Assembly: GCA_017871115.1 (NCBI GenBank)
Contig: JAFCIZ010000001.1
Location: forward strand, 3,701,501 to 3,765,500
Origin: Cunninghamella blakesleeana
Lineage: Eukaryota; Mucoromycota; Mucoromycetes; Mucorales; Cunninghamellaceae
Length of the DNA stretch: 64,000 nucleotides
Reading direction: 5' to 3'
Part shown: positions 14,305-28,852 of the stretch, one piece after another
How the letters are laid out: each line of letters opens with the position of its first letter
Numbering within the stretch: position 1 is the stretch's first letter
The notes under the pieces: generated by a model
The model's database searches: none
Told to the model about the DNA's origin: nothing
The model's input: only the letters and a program-made list of their open reading frames with translations
Program-made: the position numbers and the translations under genes

Positions 14305-16778
14305 ATGGTGAATCGATTAATATTTGCTCTACCTTGTATTATTGCAGCCATCAATTTAGTACAAGCAAAAATAAAAGGGGTTTCACCAGAAAGTAAGTGA
14401 ATAATTTAAATGATAATAAAAAATTAACTTAAATATAAAAAAAAAAAATAGAAATAATATAAATGAACAACATACACGCGTCTGCAAATCTATATCAAAT
14501 TATTTTGTTTATTTTCATTGTTAATTTCATTTATTTATGTAGAGCAAAACCTTTATAAGCCCGATAGTTTACAACAATGGACTTGTTTAGATGGATCTTT
14601 AACTATCCCTTATAACAATATAAATGATGATTATTGCGACTGCCCAGATGGATCAGATGAACCTGGTACATATATTTACATATAGCTAAAAAAAAATAAT
14701 AAGAATAGTTATATCAATACTTCTAGTGAAAATAAAAGTCAAGAAACGCTATCTAATATATATATAAATAAAAAAAATATGTTGAATAGGCACATCTGCT
14801 TGTCCTAACTCTTATTTTTATTGTGAAAATAAGGGCCATTTACCAGCATATATCAAGTCCTGGGCTGTCAATGATGGTGTTTGTGGTAATAAAAATATTA
14901 ATAATATAATATAAAATAAAAATTTATAATTAATGATTATGATGGACTTTTTATTCATTCAAATTGTTTTTATTTTTATTATTCAATTGTAGACGAAGCT
15001 TGCTGCGACGGATCAGACGAAAGTAACGGATTAATCAATTGTCCTAATCGATGTAAAGAAGTTTCGAAAGAATATCAAAAAGTACAAAATGAAATTAGAA
15101 AGCTTACGGAGGAAGGGTATGCTGCCAAAAAGAAATTGATGGAAGAAGCTAAAAAAATTGTACAAGAATGGGAACTGGAAAAGACAAGATATAAAGATGA
15201 ATTGGTAATGAAACGTGGTGAATTGAAACGATATCAACGTAAGTTTATATACAACCTATTATTATTATTATTTTAGTAATACTAATACGCATTTAATTAT
15301 ATTATTAGTTGAAGTAGAAGAATTAGAAAAAGAACAATCAAATCAACATAAAACAACCACTAAAAAATCTACCAAACATCGTGCTAAAGTCGATAATGCA
15401 CGACAAACTGCTTTAGAAAATAAAATAACATCCTTGAAAGAAGATATTGAACTTTTATTGTCTATTTTACATGATTTGAAACGTGATCACAACCACAACT
15501 TCCATGATATGGCTGTCAAAACAGCAATCTCAGGTTATGACGAATTTTTAGCAGAATATGAATATTTGAAGAACAATGATGATTTAAGCCAATTAGAAAA
15601 TGATGTTGAATTTGACGATGAATCAACTGAAGAATTTGCCAATGAAGAAGAAGAAGAGGAAGAAGACGAAGAAGTACATGAACCTGTTTCTCCTGGTAAT
15701 ATCACTAATGACTATAACGAAAACTTAATAATGATAATAATATTTACTAATTTTTTTTCTTTTTTTATTTTCTTTTTATTATTTATGGTATTTTTATTAC
15801 ATTGGATGATGATAAATTTGGAAATGATTTAAACTTGGAAAATAAAATTATTATCATATATAGGTAAGCAAGAATCTATAGCCAAAAAAATATTAGACAC
15901 AATAGAATCAACTCTTCCTGCAGGATGGAAAGATAAAATACATAAATATATTTCTACAGAAAAAGAGAATGGAAAAGATATAGGTGGGTGGGGGAATGAT
16001 ATTTTTTTTTTAACTGTAACAATTGTTAGTTATATTTTTAGAAAAAAAAAACACTTATTAACTTCAATTTTTGTTTTATATATACACAGAATTAGAAGCT
16101 GCAAGAAAAAATCGTGATGATTTAGAAAGTATTATTAGAGATACTGAAAATAAATTGAATGATGTTAATGATAAGCTTAATCGTGATTATGGAAAAGACT
16201 ATGAATGGCTCAAATTGAAGGATACTTGCGTTGAAAAAGACGACGGAGAGTAGGATTTTAAAAAAAAAAAAGATAAGATAAATAATTGAAATTATAATTA
16301 ATAGTATATTTTTATTATTTATATGTATTATAGATACGTTTATTCTTTATGTATTCTTGGTAGTGCAAATCAAAAATCACATAAAGATGGCAGTCATATT
16401 AATTTGGGGTACATCATCTTAAAAAAAAAAAGAAAAAAAAAATAAGTCAAGATACTAACTACTATTTTTTTTTTTCTTTTTTTCTTTCTTTTTGATTCTT
16501 CCTTGTGTTTTTATTATAGTCAATTTGATAAATTTGTTGGAAAAGATAATATTTACTTAGAACATGATCATGTTAGAGGGCTTCGATGTTGGAATGGGCC
16601 TGAACGTAGTGTACATGCTGTGTTTGAATGCGGTAGTATTACAGAAATATTAGATGTTATGGAGCCTGAAAAATGTGAGTATCATTTCCGTGTGCGTACT
16701 CCAGCCGTTTGTTCCCCTCCATCTGAACCTCATAATCAACCATTAGGAAAGAAAGAACACATTCATGAAGAATTATGA
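14305..16778 (+). CDS. glucosidase II beta subunit (PRKCSH/GTB1-like)
   Basis: Nine exons (14305-14392, 14543-14665, 14790-14885, 14993-15238, 15309-15695, 15864-15983, 16090-16249, 16334-16408, 16520-16778) give about 517 residues. A signal peptide (hydrophobic residues 4-20) is followed by two LDLR-like Ca-binding repeats ([27 protein letters not shown]), a long coiled coil with a poly-Glu stretch, and a C-terminal MRH domain ([12 protein letters not shown] start, [30 protein letters not shown]). It ends HEEL, an HDEL-type ER retrieval signal. The beta subunit holds the catalytic alpha subunit in the ER and presents the mannose-binding MRH domain during N-glycan glucose trimming. Length and domain order match the family. 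Confidence 0.95.
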
Positions 16779-17073
16779 AATTATTCAATTCATTGATATA
16801 TTAAATTATTATTATTCTTATTTTTATTATTTGAAATAAATTTGTTTTATCTTTTAAAAAAAAATCAATAAAGGATATAAAAATGGCTTTTCATTTATTT
16901 TGATGCGAATATAGAAAAATAAAAAGATATATATGATATATATTAACTAAAAAAAATAAAAATAAAAATAAATGTATATATTATATGATATTAAAAAATA
17001 AAAAGGAAAAGAAATAGAAATGATAAAATAAAAAATAAAAAAACAGTGATGGTCAATTCATGCTTTGAGGAAT

Positions 17074-18100
17074 TTAAGCCTTGATGGTAGATTCAGTAGC
17101 AGCAGGTTCAGAGGTATTGGCAGCAGCGATCTTATTACCGATGATAGGAGCAAAAGTAGAATAGTATTTTAATTGTTCTTGAATACCTTCAACGGAATTT
17201 TGAATGAAAGGAACAATATAAGCGTTAGATAATTGAAGGATATTAGTAGCCTTTTGCATAGGAGTGATATCTTCTTTAAGGATTTCAGAACGAATGATAT
17301 TATATTCGTGACCAGCAAAATTAGCTAAAGGTTCCAAATGAGTTTGTAAAAAGCTAGGTAATTTAGTAGATTGTTGCTTAAGAATACCAGAGGCTACATC
17401 CAAATGATGGAACAATTCAACGGTAAGATCGTGAAGACGTTGATGAGCAGCAGTTTGAGTGGCTTCTACACCTCCTTTAATATTATCACGGATACCTTGA
17501 ACACCATTTTTGGCTAATTCATTGTTTTTTGTTACCCATTCTTGAATTTGTCCATTGATATGTTGGATACGTTCAACAGTTTCCTTTAAAAGTTGGTTGG
17601 TTTCAGCAATACTCATTACTTCAGCTTTAGTTTTAGGAATATGTTCAATTTGTTGATTGAAACGTTGTTGAAGGCGGCCTTTTACATCATTGGCCAAGTT
17701 ATAAATGCGTGCAATAGCAACTTCTTCTTCTTCTTTTGCTGATACTTCACGTTGTTGTCCTTCATCACCTTGTGCTGGTAACCATTTATCAACAAGGTTT
17801 TCAATACTGCCTGTAGCCGTAAGAATATGTTTATTGACAGGAGTGGATACTGAATTAACAAGTGGGATGGATGAAACACGAGACCAGAAAGTAGTGGAAG
17901 TACCTATAAGGAAATGAGAGGAAAGGAAAGAATAAAGATTAGATTACTATGAATATATAATGAACTCTTATTTCTATTTATACAAGTTAAATAAAAATAA
18001 ATCAATTACCTTCAGTAGTAGTTTCAGTAGTAGTAGTTTGGGTAGCTTCAACAGTAGGTTGAGTAGCTTCAACAGGGGTTTGAGCGGTTTGTTCAGACAT
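17074..18100 (-). CDS. perilipin-like lipid droplet protein
   Basis: Two exons (18100-18010, 17903-17074) give about 306 residues. The first 30 residues are Thr/Glu-rich. After the intron comes TFWSRVSSIPLVNSV, like the PAT start 'vvsRVaslPLVs', then SIENLVDKWLPAQGDE and an acidic EEEE block with VAIARIYNLANDVKGRLQQR, which matches the perilipin 'D.LVDkyLP...R.y.L...l..R' region. The rest is amphipathic helix. Fungal perilipins coat lipid droplets and protect stored triacylglycerol. There is no membrane segment or catalytic motif. Codon use is biased like that of H3, suggesting high expression. A generic amphipathic apolipoprotein-like protein is the alternative. Confidence 0.72.
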
Positions 18101-18532
18101 TATAATATATTATAAGAGTATAGATAATAAAAAGAATAAAGAAAAAAAAGAAAGAAAAGTGATGAAACAAGTTACAAGTTATAAAATAAAGGATTTATAT
18201 AGATATTCAATTGGCATGTGATAAAAATCGATTATCCAAAAAGGAAGTCTGACTTTTTTTTTTTTTGGTTTTGAATTTATAACCCAAAAAAAAAAAAAGA
18301 ATATGATTAATATGATTTTTTTTTTATATTAAAAATCATCCTTCTGTTACATATTGTTTGATTTTATTATCATCTGATAATGTCGATATTATTATTATTT
18401 TTGGTTTTATATTAGTTTTATATTATAAACTTAGTTTATATAATATTATTTATTTATTTATTTATTTATTTAAAATATTTATCAGTACCATATATATTAA
18501 ATCCGAGAGAATGGGTAGGTAGGAAAACGCTG

Positions 18533-18575
<43 letters not shown>

Positions 18576-18666
18576 CGGGCTTTTAATTTATAAAAAAATC
18601 TGAGTGTGTAATTTTTTTTTCTCTCTCTCACTATTTTTTTTTAAACACGAAAATAATAAAATAATA
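18101..18666. promoter_or_regulatory. divergent promoter with a 40-bp poly(A) tract
   Basis: 566 bp separate the start codons of the perilipin-like and ELM1-like genes. A pure A run of about 40 bp at 18533-18574 is followed by GCGGGCTTTTAATT. Long poly(dA:dT) tracts exclude nucleosomes and are common in fungal divergent promoters. No coding sequence is seen. Confidence 0.45.
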
Positions 18667-20800
<2,134 letters not shown>

Positions 20801-21314
20801 AAATATAAAATATAAAAAAACACTATAGATAGGATAGATAGATAGATAGATCGATAGATTGATGAAAATAAATAAAAATATATAAATAAAAGTATAAATT
20901 AAAATAATATTAATATTAGTACATAATTATTATGTAAAAGGATATGCTTCTAAAGTTAAAACCTTAAAAAAGATAAACTTTATTTTATGAAAAAATTTAT
21001 TTATCTCACCAACCTTTTTAAATTGATATAAATAGTAAAATTGCCTTCAACTGGATTATCTCTTAAATATGTATAATTATAAATAAACCTCGATTATTTT
21101 GTTTCAATTTGTTGATTATTGTTTTTTTTTAAAAAAAAAAATGCGATTGATTTATTTTAGGATTATTACTATTACTATTGTTGTGTTCATAAATATAAAA
21201 TAACTTAAAACATGTATGAATGGATGTATATAAATGAATCATATATAATATAATATAATATAATAAAAAAGAGTTACGTAAATATAAATAGCACATTATA
21301 ATTTGATTATTAAA
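20801..21314. other. convergent intergenic region
   Basis: About 510 bp between the 3' ends of the ELM1-like and kexin genes. It holds a short GATA tetranucleotide repeat (about 20828-20850) and many AATAAA-like polyadenylation signals, and no gene. Confidence 0.5.
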
Positions 21315-23664
21315 TTAAAAACTACGTTGATGTTGTAAGGTAGGGCTATGTGCTCTACTTGATGTATCTGAAAAATCTGTATTAAAATCGCCGTTTGTTT
21401 CATCAAAAGAATGTGAAGATTGATTAATATCATCACTAGTGTCGCTATTACTGTCGGACAAAAGATGTACTCGTTTATCATTATTGCTGTTATGTAAACT
21501 ATTGAATTCAAAATGACTGGTGTCATATTGGTGTTGATTTATTGTTGAGTAAGCTGTAATTTCTTTAGCCATACCTGGCCCTTTGAAACGACGTCTTAAA
21601 AGCCATGCGAATAAACATATAGCTACTATTATCATAAATATAATAATAACAGAAGGTGAAGATTCATTTTCATTATCAACCGATAAATTATCAAATTGTG
21701 TGGAATTATTTGGTAAAGTATTGATACTATCATTTTCATTATCATTACTATTGTTGTTATTGCTGTTATCATCACTTATAATGTGTGTATCTGAACCCAA
21801 CACCGGTGATTGAGTTGGTAATATTGATCCGAAAGTTGTAAAAGGCTCTAGTACTGAAGGCTGTATAGTAGATTGTTGTATAATCGTTTCTATCGTTGAT
21901 GGTATATGATTAATGTAGGTAGGTTTACTTCCGGTGTTTATTCTAGTTATTGTAGGAGTTGCCTTTATAGTTGGTACATGAATAATTTCATCTGCAGGTT
22001 CTTCAACCAATTCACCCCATAATGTAATAGTCCAGTTAGTGAATTTTCCAGTAAATTGAGGATTTTTCCAATCAATAATATGAAGTTTCCAATCACCAGC
22101 AGGTTCTTCTTCCCTAAAATAAAATAAAAAATTTAAAAAAAAATACAATCATATTAATAAGTTTTATTTATTTATTTATGTATTTAATATATATATATTC
22201 AATTATGTTACCAGTGCTTGACCGTCATGAATGTCCAATTAATCAATCCTTCTGAACTAATATCAAATTTTCTTGGTGTGCCTAATTGACTAGTTACGTT
22301 TTGTGGACTTTCTAACAATATTTCCAAATCACCACGCCTACCATGCTCAATATAAACTGTTACAGTAACATGCTCTAATTTTGCAATACCAGCACCATCT
22401 ACCATCTCTTGAGTAATTGTTATAGAATCAGTCAAAGTAGCCAATTTATTGTGTGGTGATGAACGATCAGGTATATCACGAACATGTCTAGGTGAAGATA
22501 CTTGTAAATAAGTTTGAGGACCAACGTTTTCAAAAGTTTTAGCACGTTCAACTATTGCAAAGGCATCTAATTTTCCATATCCAAATTTATGATTGTACAT
22601 TCTTCCCGATGGTAGTAATTCCCAATCGCTGTCTTCTACAGATATAGGTATTGCTGTCTGTACACATAAATATTGCATATCTCTCCATGTTAAATCTGGT
22701 CTTACTGATAATACTAAAGCAAAAATACCTGCTGCCAATGGCGCTGCTGCCGATGTACCACCATGTCGATCAGTACATTGATTTTGTCCAATATCTGTTG
22801 TATACTATTAGAAAATAGAAAATAGATATACAATAAACATAAAAGAAATATAGAAAATTTTGAATATTTTTTTTATCTTCTTTATATAATATATACATAT
22901 TATTATTTTTATTATTTCAACTTACAATATTTCCACCACTTCCACTTGAATATGTTACAACTAACTGAGCTGAACACTTTTCTGAATAATAAGGATGATT
23001 TCCCAAATGATCAATAGCACCTACAGTAATAGTATAAATACTATTTGTATACCCATCAAAATTACAGTTATCATCATTTCCACCACCATTACCAGAAGCA
23101 AATACAAAAATAGAACCAGACCCATTTCTTCCATTCTCAATACCATTTTTAATAGCATCCAATACAATCCCTTGAGGAGCTTCAGCTACTTCACCATAAT
23201 CAGGAGGGCCCCAAGAACAAGAATAAATATGATTTTCTTGGTATTTATAATTCAACGCTCTAGCTTCATCTTCATCTGTTATTTCAGCTGAAAGAATTCT
23301 AACACCTATTCAGTTAATAATAATAACATACACATATCGTCATTTAAAAAATAAAAAATAAAAAAAGGTAAGTTAAAATGTTATAATTATAATAATAATA
23401 ATCATTACTATTACTATTATTTCTTTGTTTTGTTTATATTTATGCATATACCTGCAACTTTTGAATCATATGCCACACCAATACCACAAGCACCATTTTT
23501 TACTGCAGCTATCTCACCAGCACATCTTGTACCGTGAGTATCATCCAAAAGTTTTGGCTTAGGTAATGCTGTATGGTCATTAAAATCGTAAGAACCTTCA
23601 GCAAACTAATAAAAATAAAAGAAAAATAATAAATTAATTCTCTTTTTATATTTAAGATTGACTA

Positions 23665-23697
<33 letters not shown>

Positions 23698-23905
23698 TGT
23701 ATGTATATATATATATATATATATATATTTATGTATATAAATATTACAAAATTATCCTTTAAATCTTCATTATCCATATCAAGACCATCATCTAAAATAG
23801 CCACAACAACACCTTTTCCAGTAATTCCTACAATAACATACATTGCATATATTATGATGGTAAGCAAAATTAAAGTATATTTATATATACATATATATTT
23901 AAACT

Positions 23906-23947
<42 letters not shown>

Positions 23948-24092
23948 TTACCTTGACTCCAAACACCAGTAGCATTGATATCATGTCCAGGAGAGTCTTG
24001 ATTTACCTATTAATAAATGATGAAAAAGGAAATGTTACAACATGAAGGTCACACATAAATCGTTCAAATATAGTAATTATTTTTTTATGCAA

Positions 24093-24129
<37 letters not shown>

Positions 24130-24761
24130 TTATTTGGTTATTTATTTCTTCTTACCAAATGCCACTGATATTCAAATCCAGGATCAGTTACTTCTAAAGT
24201 TTGCTTTAAAAGTTCGAATCCATTTGGTAATTTTAAATAATCTTGTGTATTAACTATAGTAACTTGTGATTCATTAGCCGATACATCATCATCATCATCA
24301 TCGTTATTATTATCATCATCATCATCTTGTCTTTTTTGAATATAAGAAGGAGGAGCACGTTTCACAATACGTTGACGGCGCAATTGAGGAGTTAATGTAT
24401 TCACTTGATCAACTATATTCAAAGTTAACATATCACGCTTCATGGATCTTCTTTTTCTTTTATCTTTTAATTGATTAAACTTGGTTATTAAAGGATCCGC
24501 TGAATAACTATGATCATCATATCCACGTTTGCTTAATGCTGGCTTTTCAATACTGATTTCATGATATTGTTTTAGTTCACCAATTTGACCTTCATATCTA
24601 GCATTAAGATGTTGCGATACTTGCTTAGCAGCTTCCACATTTCCATTAGGTATATGTAAGGTATAATATTTTCTTCGCTGCAAATCACGTTGATATAAGG
24701 ATGCTATCACCAATGACGAATATAAAAATATAAACGCTACACATACAGAAATAAATCGCAT
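21315..24761 (-). CDS. kexin (Kex2-type subtilisin-like proprotein convertase)
   Basis: Seven exons (24761-24156, 24006-23952, 23827-23748, 23605-23452, 23305-22926, 22804-22212, 22113-21315) give about 888 residues. A signal peptide is followed by a prosegment with several dibasic sites (RRKR, VKR, QKR) and an Asp/Asn run. The S8 domain has catalytic Asp in [10 protein letters not shown], His in [11 protein letters not shown], oxyanion Asn in FASGNGGG and Ser in [22 protein letters not shown] lies before the oxyanion site. A P/Homo B domain ([23 protein letters not shown]) is followed by a Ser/Thr-rich stalk, a transmembrane helix ([18 protein letters not shown]) and an acidic tail with possible Golgi-retention tyrosines. 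It cleaves after KR/RR in the late Golgi. ATG 24761 is preferred to an upstream ATG because it starts the signal peptide. Confidence 0.96.
23669..23728. repeat. (ATGT)n/(AT)n microsatellite in a kexin intron
   Basis: About nine ATGT units run into an AT tract inside an intron of the kexin gene. A second AT run lies in the next intron upstream at about 23911-23942. Confidence 0.9.
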
Positions 24762-25052
24762 AATAATAAAATGTATGTATATAAATGAATATAAAACTGA
24801 TGCAGTTTTTAATAAAGAATTAAAATGTATGTACAAAATAAAAAAGAAAAAGAAAAGAAAAGGAAAGGAAAGGGAAAAAAAAGGAACGGAAGGAGAAAGA
24901 TAAAGTATAAATAAAATGAAAAAGAAAGAATAAAAATATAAAACAGATATATATTTATAATATATAAAAAGAGGGAGGTTACAGTTTAAAGATAATGTTA
25001 TTATAGCCATTTCAGGAGATATTGAAAAAAAAAAAAAAGGAGAATCGGAGCG

Positions 25053-27221
25053 TTAATGAATAGTGGTATTATTTGATAATAAGTTGACTATTTCCTTGTC
25101 GTCGCTACGCTGATAGATCCTAGTTTTAATATTACGCTTTTCCTTATCAAGGGATATTAAACTATTTAATTGTTCTTTTCTTTCTTGTTCCATTTCTATA
25201 GTTAAAAGCTTTTGCCATTGGCTATGTCGCTGACATTCCTTTTTTTTGAGTCGACATTGGTGGTAACTTTTATTTGTTAATTTACTTTCTGGTGTATATT
25301 GAAGAATAATATCATGACCATCATTTGTTGTTATAACATTTATGACCTCTTTCCAATAAATATCGTCCCACGTTAATCTTGAATCAAATCCGCAAATATC
25401 AAAAGGTTGTGCTTGTTGAATAACTAGTTCCAATAATATTAACTTTAAATCAATAAGGTGTACCGCTTGTTGGATTTTCTTTTTTTCTGCTTTTAATTTT
25501 TCTAGGAATTCATGATCCTCCTTGTGTGCATAAGATAAAAGCCTGCATCTTTTTCTTTGACTAATAATAAGCTCATATATATCCTTATCTTCTGTTGCTG
25601 TATATCGTTTTTTATCAGCTGATTCTAACCGTGATCTTGCTACTACCATACCACAATCATGTGAACAGTACTTTGATTTATACCCTTGATTCGTACTAAT
25701 ACGTGCTGCCTTACTACATGTTGGATTTATACACTTTGGTTTCCATGAAGTTGTTTTACCAGTTTCTAATTATATTGGTAAATATATAGGTATAGATATA
25801 AATATAAACATTAGAATAAAAAGTCGTTACGTTTATTATTATTGTTGTTGATGTGGTTGTTGCTACATATATACATTGTTATTATTCTCTTATTTACCTT
25901 TACTACATTTGGGGCAAAAATAAAGATCAACAAACTCGCCTTCTTTTTCACTTATATTAATACATTCACCATGGAACCATTGATCACACTTATCACAAGC
26001 AATCATAAATCTAGGTGCATCATAAGGTGTTTGACAAATACAATAAAGAGTGACAGCAGTATCTACACTCGGCTTCAATGATTTTTTGTTCATCTTCTTG
26101 AGTTTTATAGAATCATCTGCTTCATTATCATTTATAGAACCATTTGCTGTTTTAGGCATAGGTGGTCTTCCCCTTTTTGTTTTTTTTGGCTATTATTTTA
26201 ATATGTATATATATATAAATTAGAAACATAGCATTAAAAACTTAAATTTATATAAATAGGTAGATATATAAATACAAATATAGATATAGATATATTACCT
26301 TTTCAAAAGTAGATTGCGGTGATAATAAATTATTTGCATTGACACTTAAATCCTGATTATCTAGATTAACACCTAAAGACTTAAATCCAGATAAATAATA
26401 TATATATATATATATAAATTAATATATAGAAGATAAACTATGTATTACATATTATATATATATATATCTGTTCTGAATATTACCTGGTGGGATAGTTGCT
26501 CTTTTTGCCTTCCCCAGTTCTTTTTTAAAGGCTTTTTCATTGGCTGTACTTTTGATTCAAGCTGTAATTTTTGATCGTTATAACTGACAAAAGGCGCATG
26601 GTTTACATTTGTTATTTGTTTTATATTATGATCATCTATCTTCTTTTCTAAACTCCAACTTGTAGCAACAGATGTAGTAGTAGTTGCGGTTGTATCAGCA
26701 ACAGTATATTCAATCTTATTGTATTGTTGATTGTCAACTTTATTACTAGCACTACTTTTATTTATAGATCCTATTTGATCTTGACTATAATCCATAATAC
26801 GTAAAGGAAGATTGGGGCGATCTATATTATTACTTATATTTGTAGTTGGTATTGAAGATATTGAACTAGGCTCTTCATCTTTATTCCCGTTAGCATTATC
26901 ATTATTATCCTTTGTAACAGTAATAGAAGTAGATAAAGTCGGAGAAGTAACGTTTGAAGAATTATTACTTATTTTGTTCAAATTAGGAGTGATAGTTTGC
27001 GAACTTGGTATTATAGGTGTTGATAGATTAGGTTTAGTAAACTGCTTTTTAAGCGTTCTAATCTGTTTTCTTGGTTGTAAATTTTGCGAAGGATTAGACT
27101 GATGAGAAGTTGAAGATTGTAGATTGTTGCTTGTGTTTTTATTTTCTATTTCGTTAGATTTTTTAGGTGACGATTGTATTGTTATTTTTTGTTGAGATTG
27201 TTGTGGTGGTGTATTTGGCAT
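25053..27221 (-). CDS. COMPASS subunit Spp1/CFP1-type PHD-finger protein
   Basis: Four exons (27221-26484, 26379-26299, 26189-25898, 25765-25053) give about 607 residues. Residues 1-250 are Ser/Thr/Asn/Gln-rich and disordered. An AT-hook-like KRGRPP precedes a PHD finger with YCICQTPYDAPRFMIACD, CDQWFHGECI and FCPKC. A CFP1-type block follows, with a second Cys set (CINPTCSKAARI, KYCSHDCG), then a coiled coil with many Glu/Lys and the CGFDSRLTWDD segment. Spp1/CFP1 reads H3K4me3 and tethers the Set1 methyltransferase complex to promoters. A CXXC domain, present in animal CFP1, is not seen, as in yeast Spp1. Two TTTAAAGC motifs lie upstream at 27331-27338 and 27359-27366 (reverse strand). Confidence 0.88.
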
Positions 27222-27427
27222 ACTTTTTTTTATTTTATTTTATTTTATTTGTAAAGAGAAAAAAAAAATATTTCAGTTTTAAAAAATATCGTTATAAAAA
27301 AGTGTGGGAGAGAGAAGAAAAAAAAAGTCTGCTTTAAAAAATAATAAAAATTAAGCGTGCTTTAAAAAAAATAAAAAATTTGCCAAAACGATCAAAAATA
27401 TTTTTTATTATATTTAATTTTAAAAAA

Positions 27428-28366
27428 CTATAATGTTTTTACTTTTCCTTTAAAATCATTAATTGATTTATAACCTTTCTTTTCCATAATTTCTTCTAAT
27501 TCTTTTTTAACACGATCAAATAAAGCGGGACCTTCTTCTTTTAATTGAGTACCGATTTGAACAGCAGAAGCACCAGCCAAAATGTGTAAAAAGGCTTCTT
27601 TACCAGAAGTAATACCACCAACACCAATGATTTGTTTTTCAGGAAGACGTCTATAGAAAGCATTGACATTAGCTAAAGCAGTATTAAGGACCATAGCACC
27701 ACCTAAACCACCGAAACCATCTTTAGGTTTGATCAAAGTAGTTTCAGTTTCAAAATCAATGGCCAAACCATTACCAACTGAGTTAATACAAGTTAAATAA
27801 GCAAGATTATCATATTTCTTCACAACATTAGCTACAGCATCAAAATGAGCAATATCAAAATAAGGAGGTAATTTGATACCAAAAGGTTTTTTGATCAATG
27901 GAGCTAAAGTAGCCAAAGCAACATCCATGGCTTCAATATCATAACCAAGTTGAGGTTTACCGGGAACGTTAGGGCAAGAAAAATTCACTTCCAAAATACA
28001 GGGTAAGTCTTCTTTCACAAAAGCTTCTACCATTTTCACGTTATCGGCCAGCGACAATCCAGATAAGGAAATAAACAATGGTTTTTCATGGGTATAATCA
28101 TATTTACGAGCGTAGTTCAAATAGTATTCATAACCTTCATTAGGAAGACCCATAGAATTAATACTTCCAATACCTGGCAAAGGAACATAACGTGGGGAGG
28201 GATTACCTTCTCGATGTTCATAAGTTGCAGACTTGGTGATCAAAGATCCAGAACTACTATTTAATAAAGCTTCCAACTCTTCTTCATGTTGACACCATAC
28301 TCCAGAAGCATTAAAAAATACGTTAGGAAGTTTAACATTGGCAATAGAAGTGGAAAGATCAACCAT
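27428..28366 (-). CDS. URA1: dihydroorotate dehydrogenase, class 1A (fumarate-type, cytosolic)
   Basis: Uninterrupted 312-codon frame. The active-site loop is EVNFSCPNVPGKPQ with the catalytic Cys of class-1A enzymes (class 2 mitochondrial enzymes use Ser). FMN-binding blocks include NASGVWCQ, KSATYEHREGNP with its active-site Lys, PFGIKLPPY, INSVGNGLAID, GVGGITSGKEA and AVQIGTQL. There is no N-terminal membrane anchor or mitochondrial targeting sequence. It oxidises dihydroorotate to orotate in pyrimidine synthesis with fumarate as acceptor, as in Saccharomyces Ura1 and lactococcal PyrDA. It is intronless while every neighbour except H3 is split, which suits a bacterial origin or retention of an ancient transfer, though I cannot test this here. 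Confidence 0.95.
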   Translation of the reverse strand: MVDLSTSIANVKLPNVFFNASGVWCQHEEELEALLNSSSGSLITKSATYEHREGNPSPRYVPLPGIGSINSMGLPNEGYEYYLNYARKYDYTHEKPLFISLSGLSLADNVKMVEAFVKEDLPCILEVNFSCPNVPGKPQLGYDIEAMDVALATLAPLIKKPFGIKLPPYFDIAHFDAVANVVKKYDNLAYLTCINSVGNGLAIDFETETTLIKPKDGFGGLGGAMVLNTALANVNAFYRRLPEKQIIGVGGITSGKEAFLHILAGASAVQIGTQLKEEGPALFDRVKKELEEIMEKKGYKSINDFKGKVKTL

Positions 28367-28714
28367 TTTATTTTATTATTGTTTATAAAAAAGAAAGAAA
28401 AAAAAAAGAGAGAGAAAAATGACAAGCGAAAAAAAAAATTTAGAGTAAATAAAAAAAAATCGGAGTACTAAAAAATATACAAACGTAAAAATTAACGTTT
28501 TTACATGTATTTATTTTTTTTATCAACTTTTATGAAATAATGATTTAAAAATATAAATAAGTTTATTAATAATAAACGTTTAAATCTATTAACTATTATT
28601 TTAAAAGTTCTTTAATATTTTTAAAAAAAATATATTTTTGCATGATCATCTTTTATAACGGAAAAAAATCTCGGAATTTTAAACTACCTCCAATGAAAAT
28701 CATCAGCATTAAGT

Positions 28715-28721
28715 TGACTCA
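28715..28721 (+). promoter_or_regulatory. Gcn4/CPC1-type site TGACTCA upstream of ILV3
   Basis: A perfect 7-bp TGACTCA lies about 130 bp before the ILV3 start, 20 bp after a CCAAT box (28690-28694). Gcn4/Cpc1 bZIP factors bind this sequence in amino-acid biosynthesis promoters. Placement and target pathway agree; binding itself is inferred. It could also act on the divergent DHODH gene. Confidence 0.55.
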
Positions 28722-28852
28722 CTATGTCAAAAACTATTGATTTTTTTTAAAAATATAAAGTATAATTTTTTTTCATTTTTTCTTTTTTTCTTTCTTCTTA
28801 CCTTTTTTTTTTTTTACCTCCCCACTCTTTATTTATATTATTATAATAAAAT

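Noticed and set aside
24762..25010. Upstream in-frame extension of kexin starting at 25010
   Set aside because: The extension is Phe/Leu/Tyr-rich from AT-rich leader DNA and would bury the signal peptide; ATG 24761 starts a normal signal sequence.
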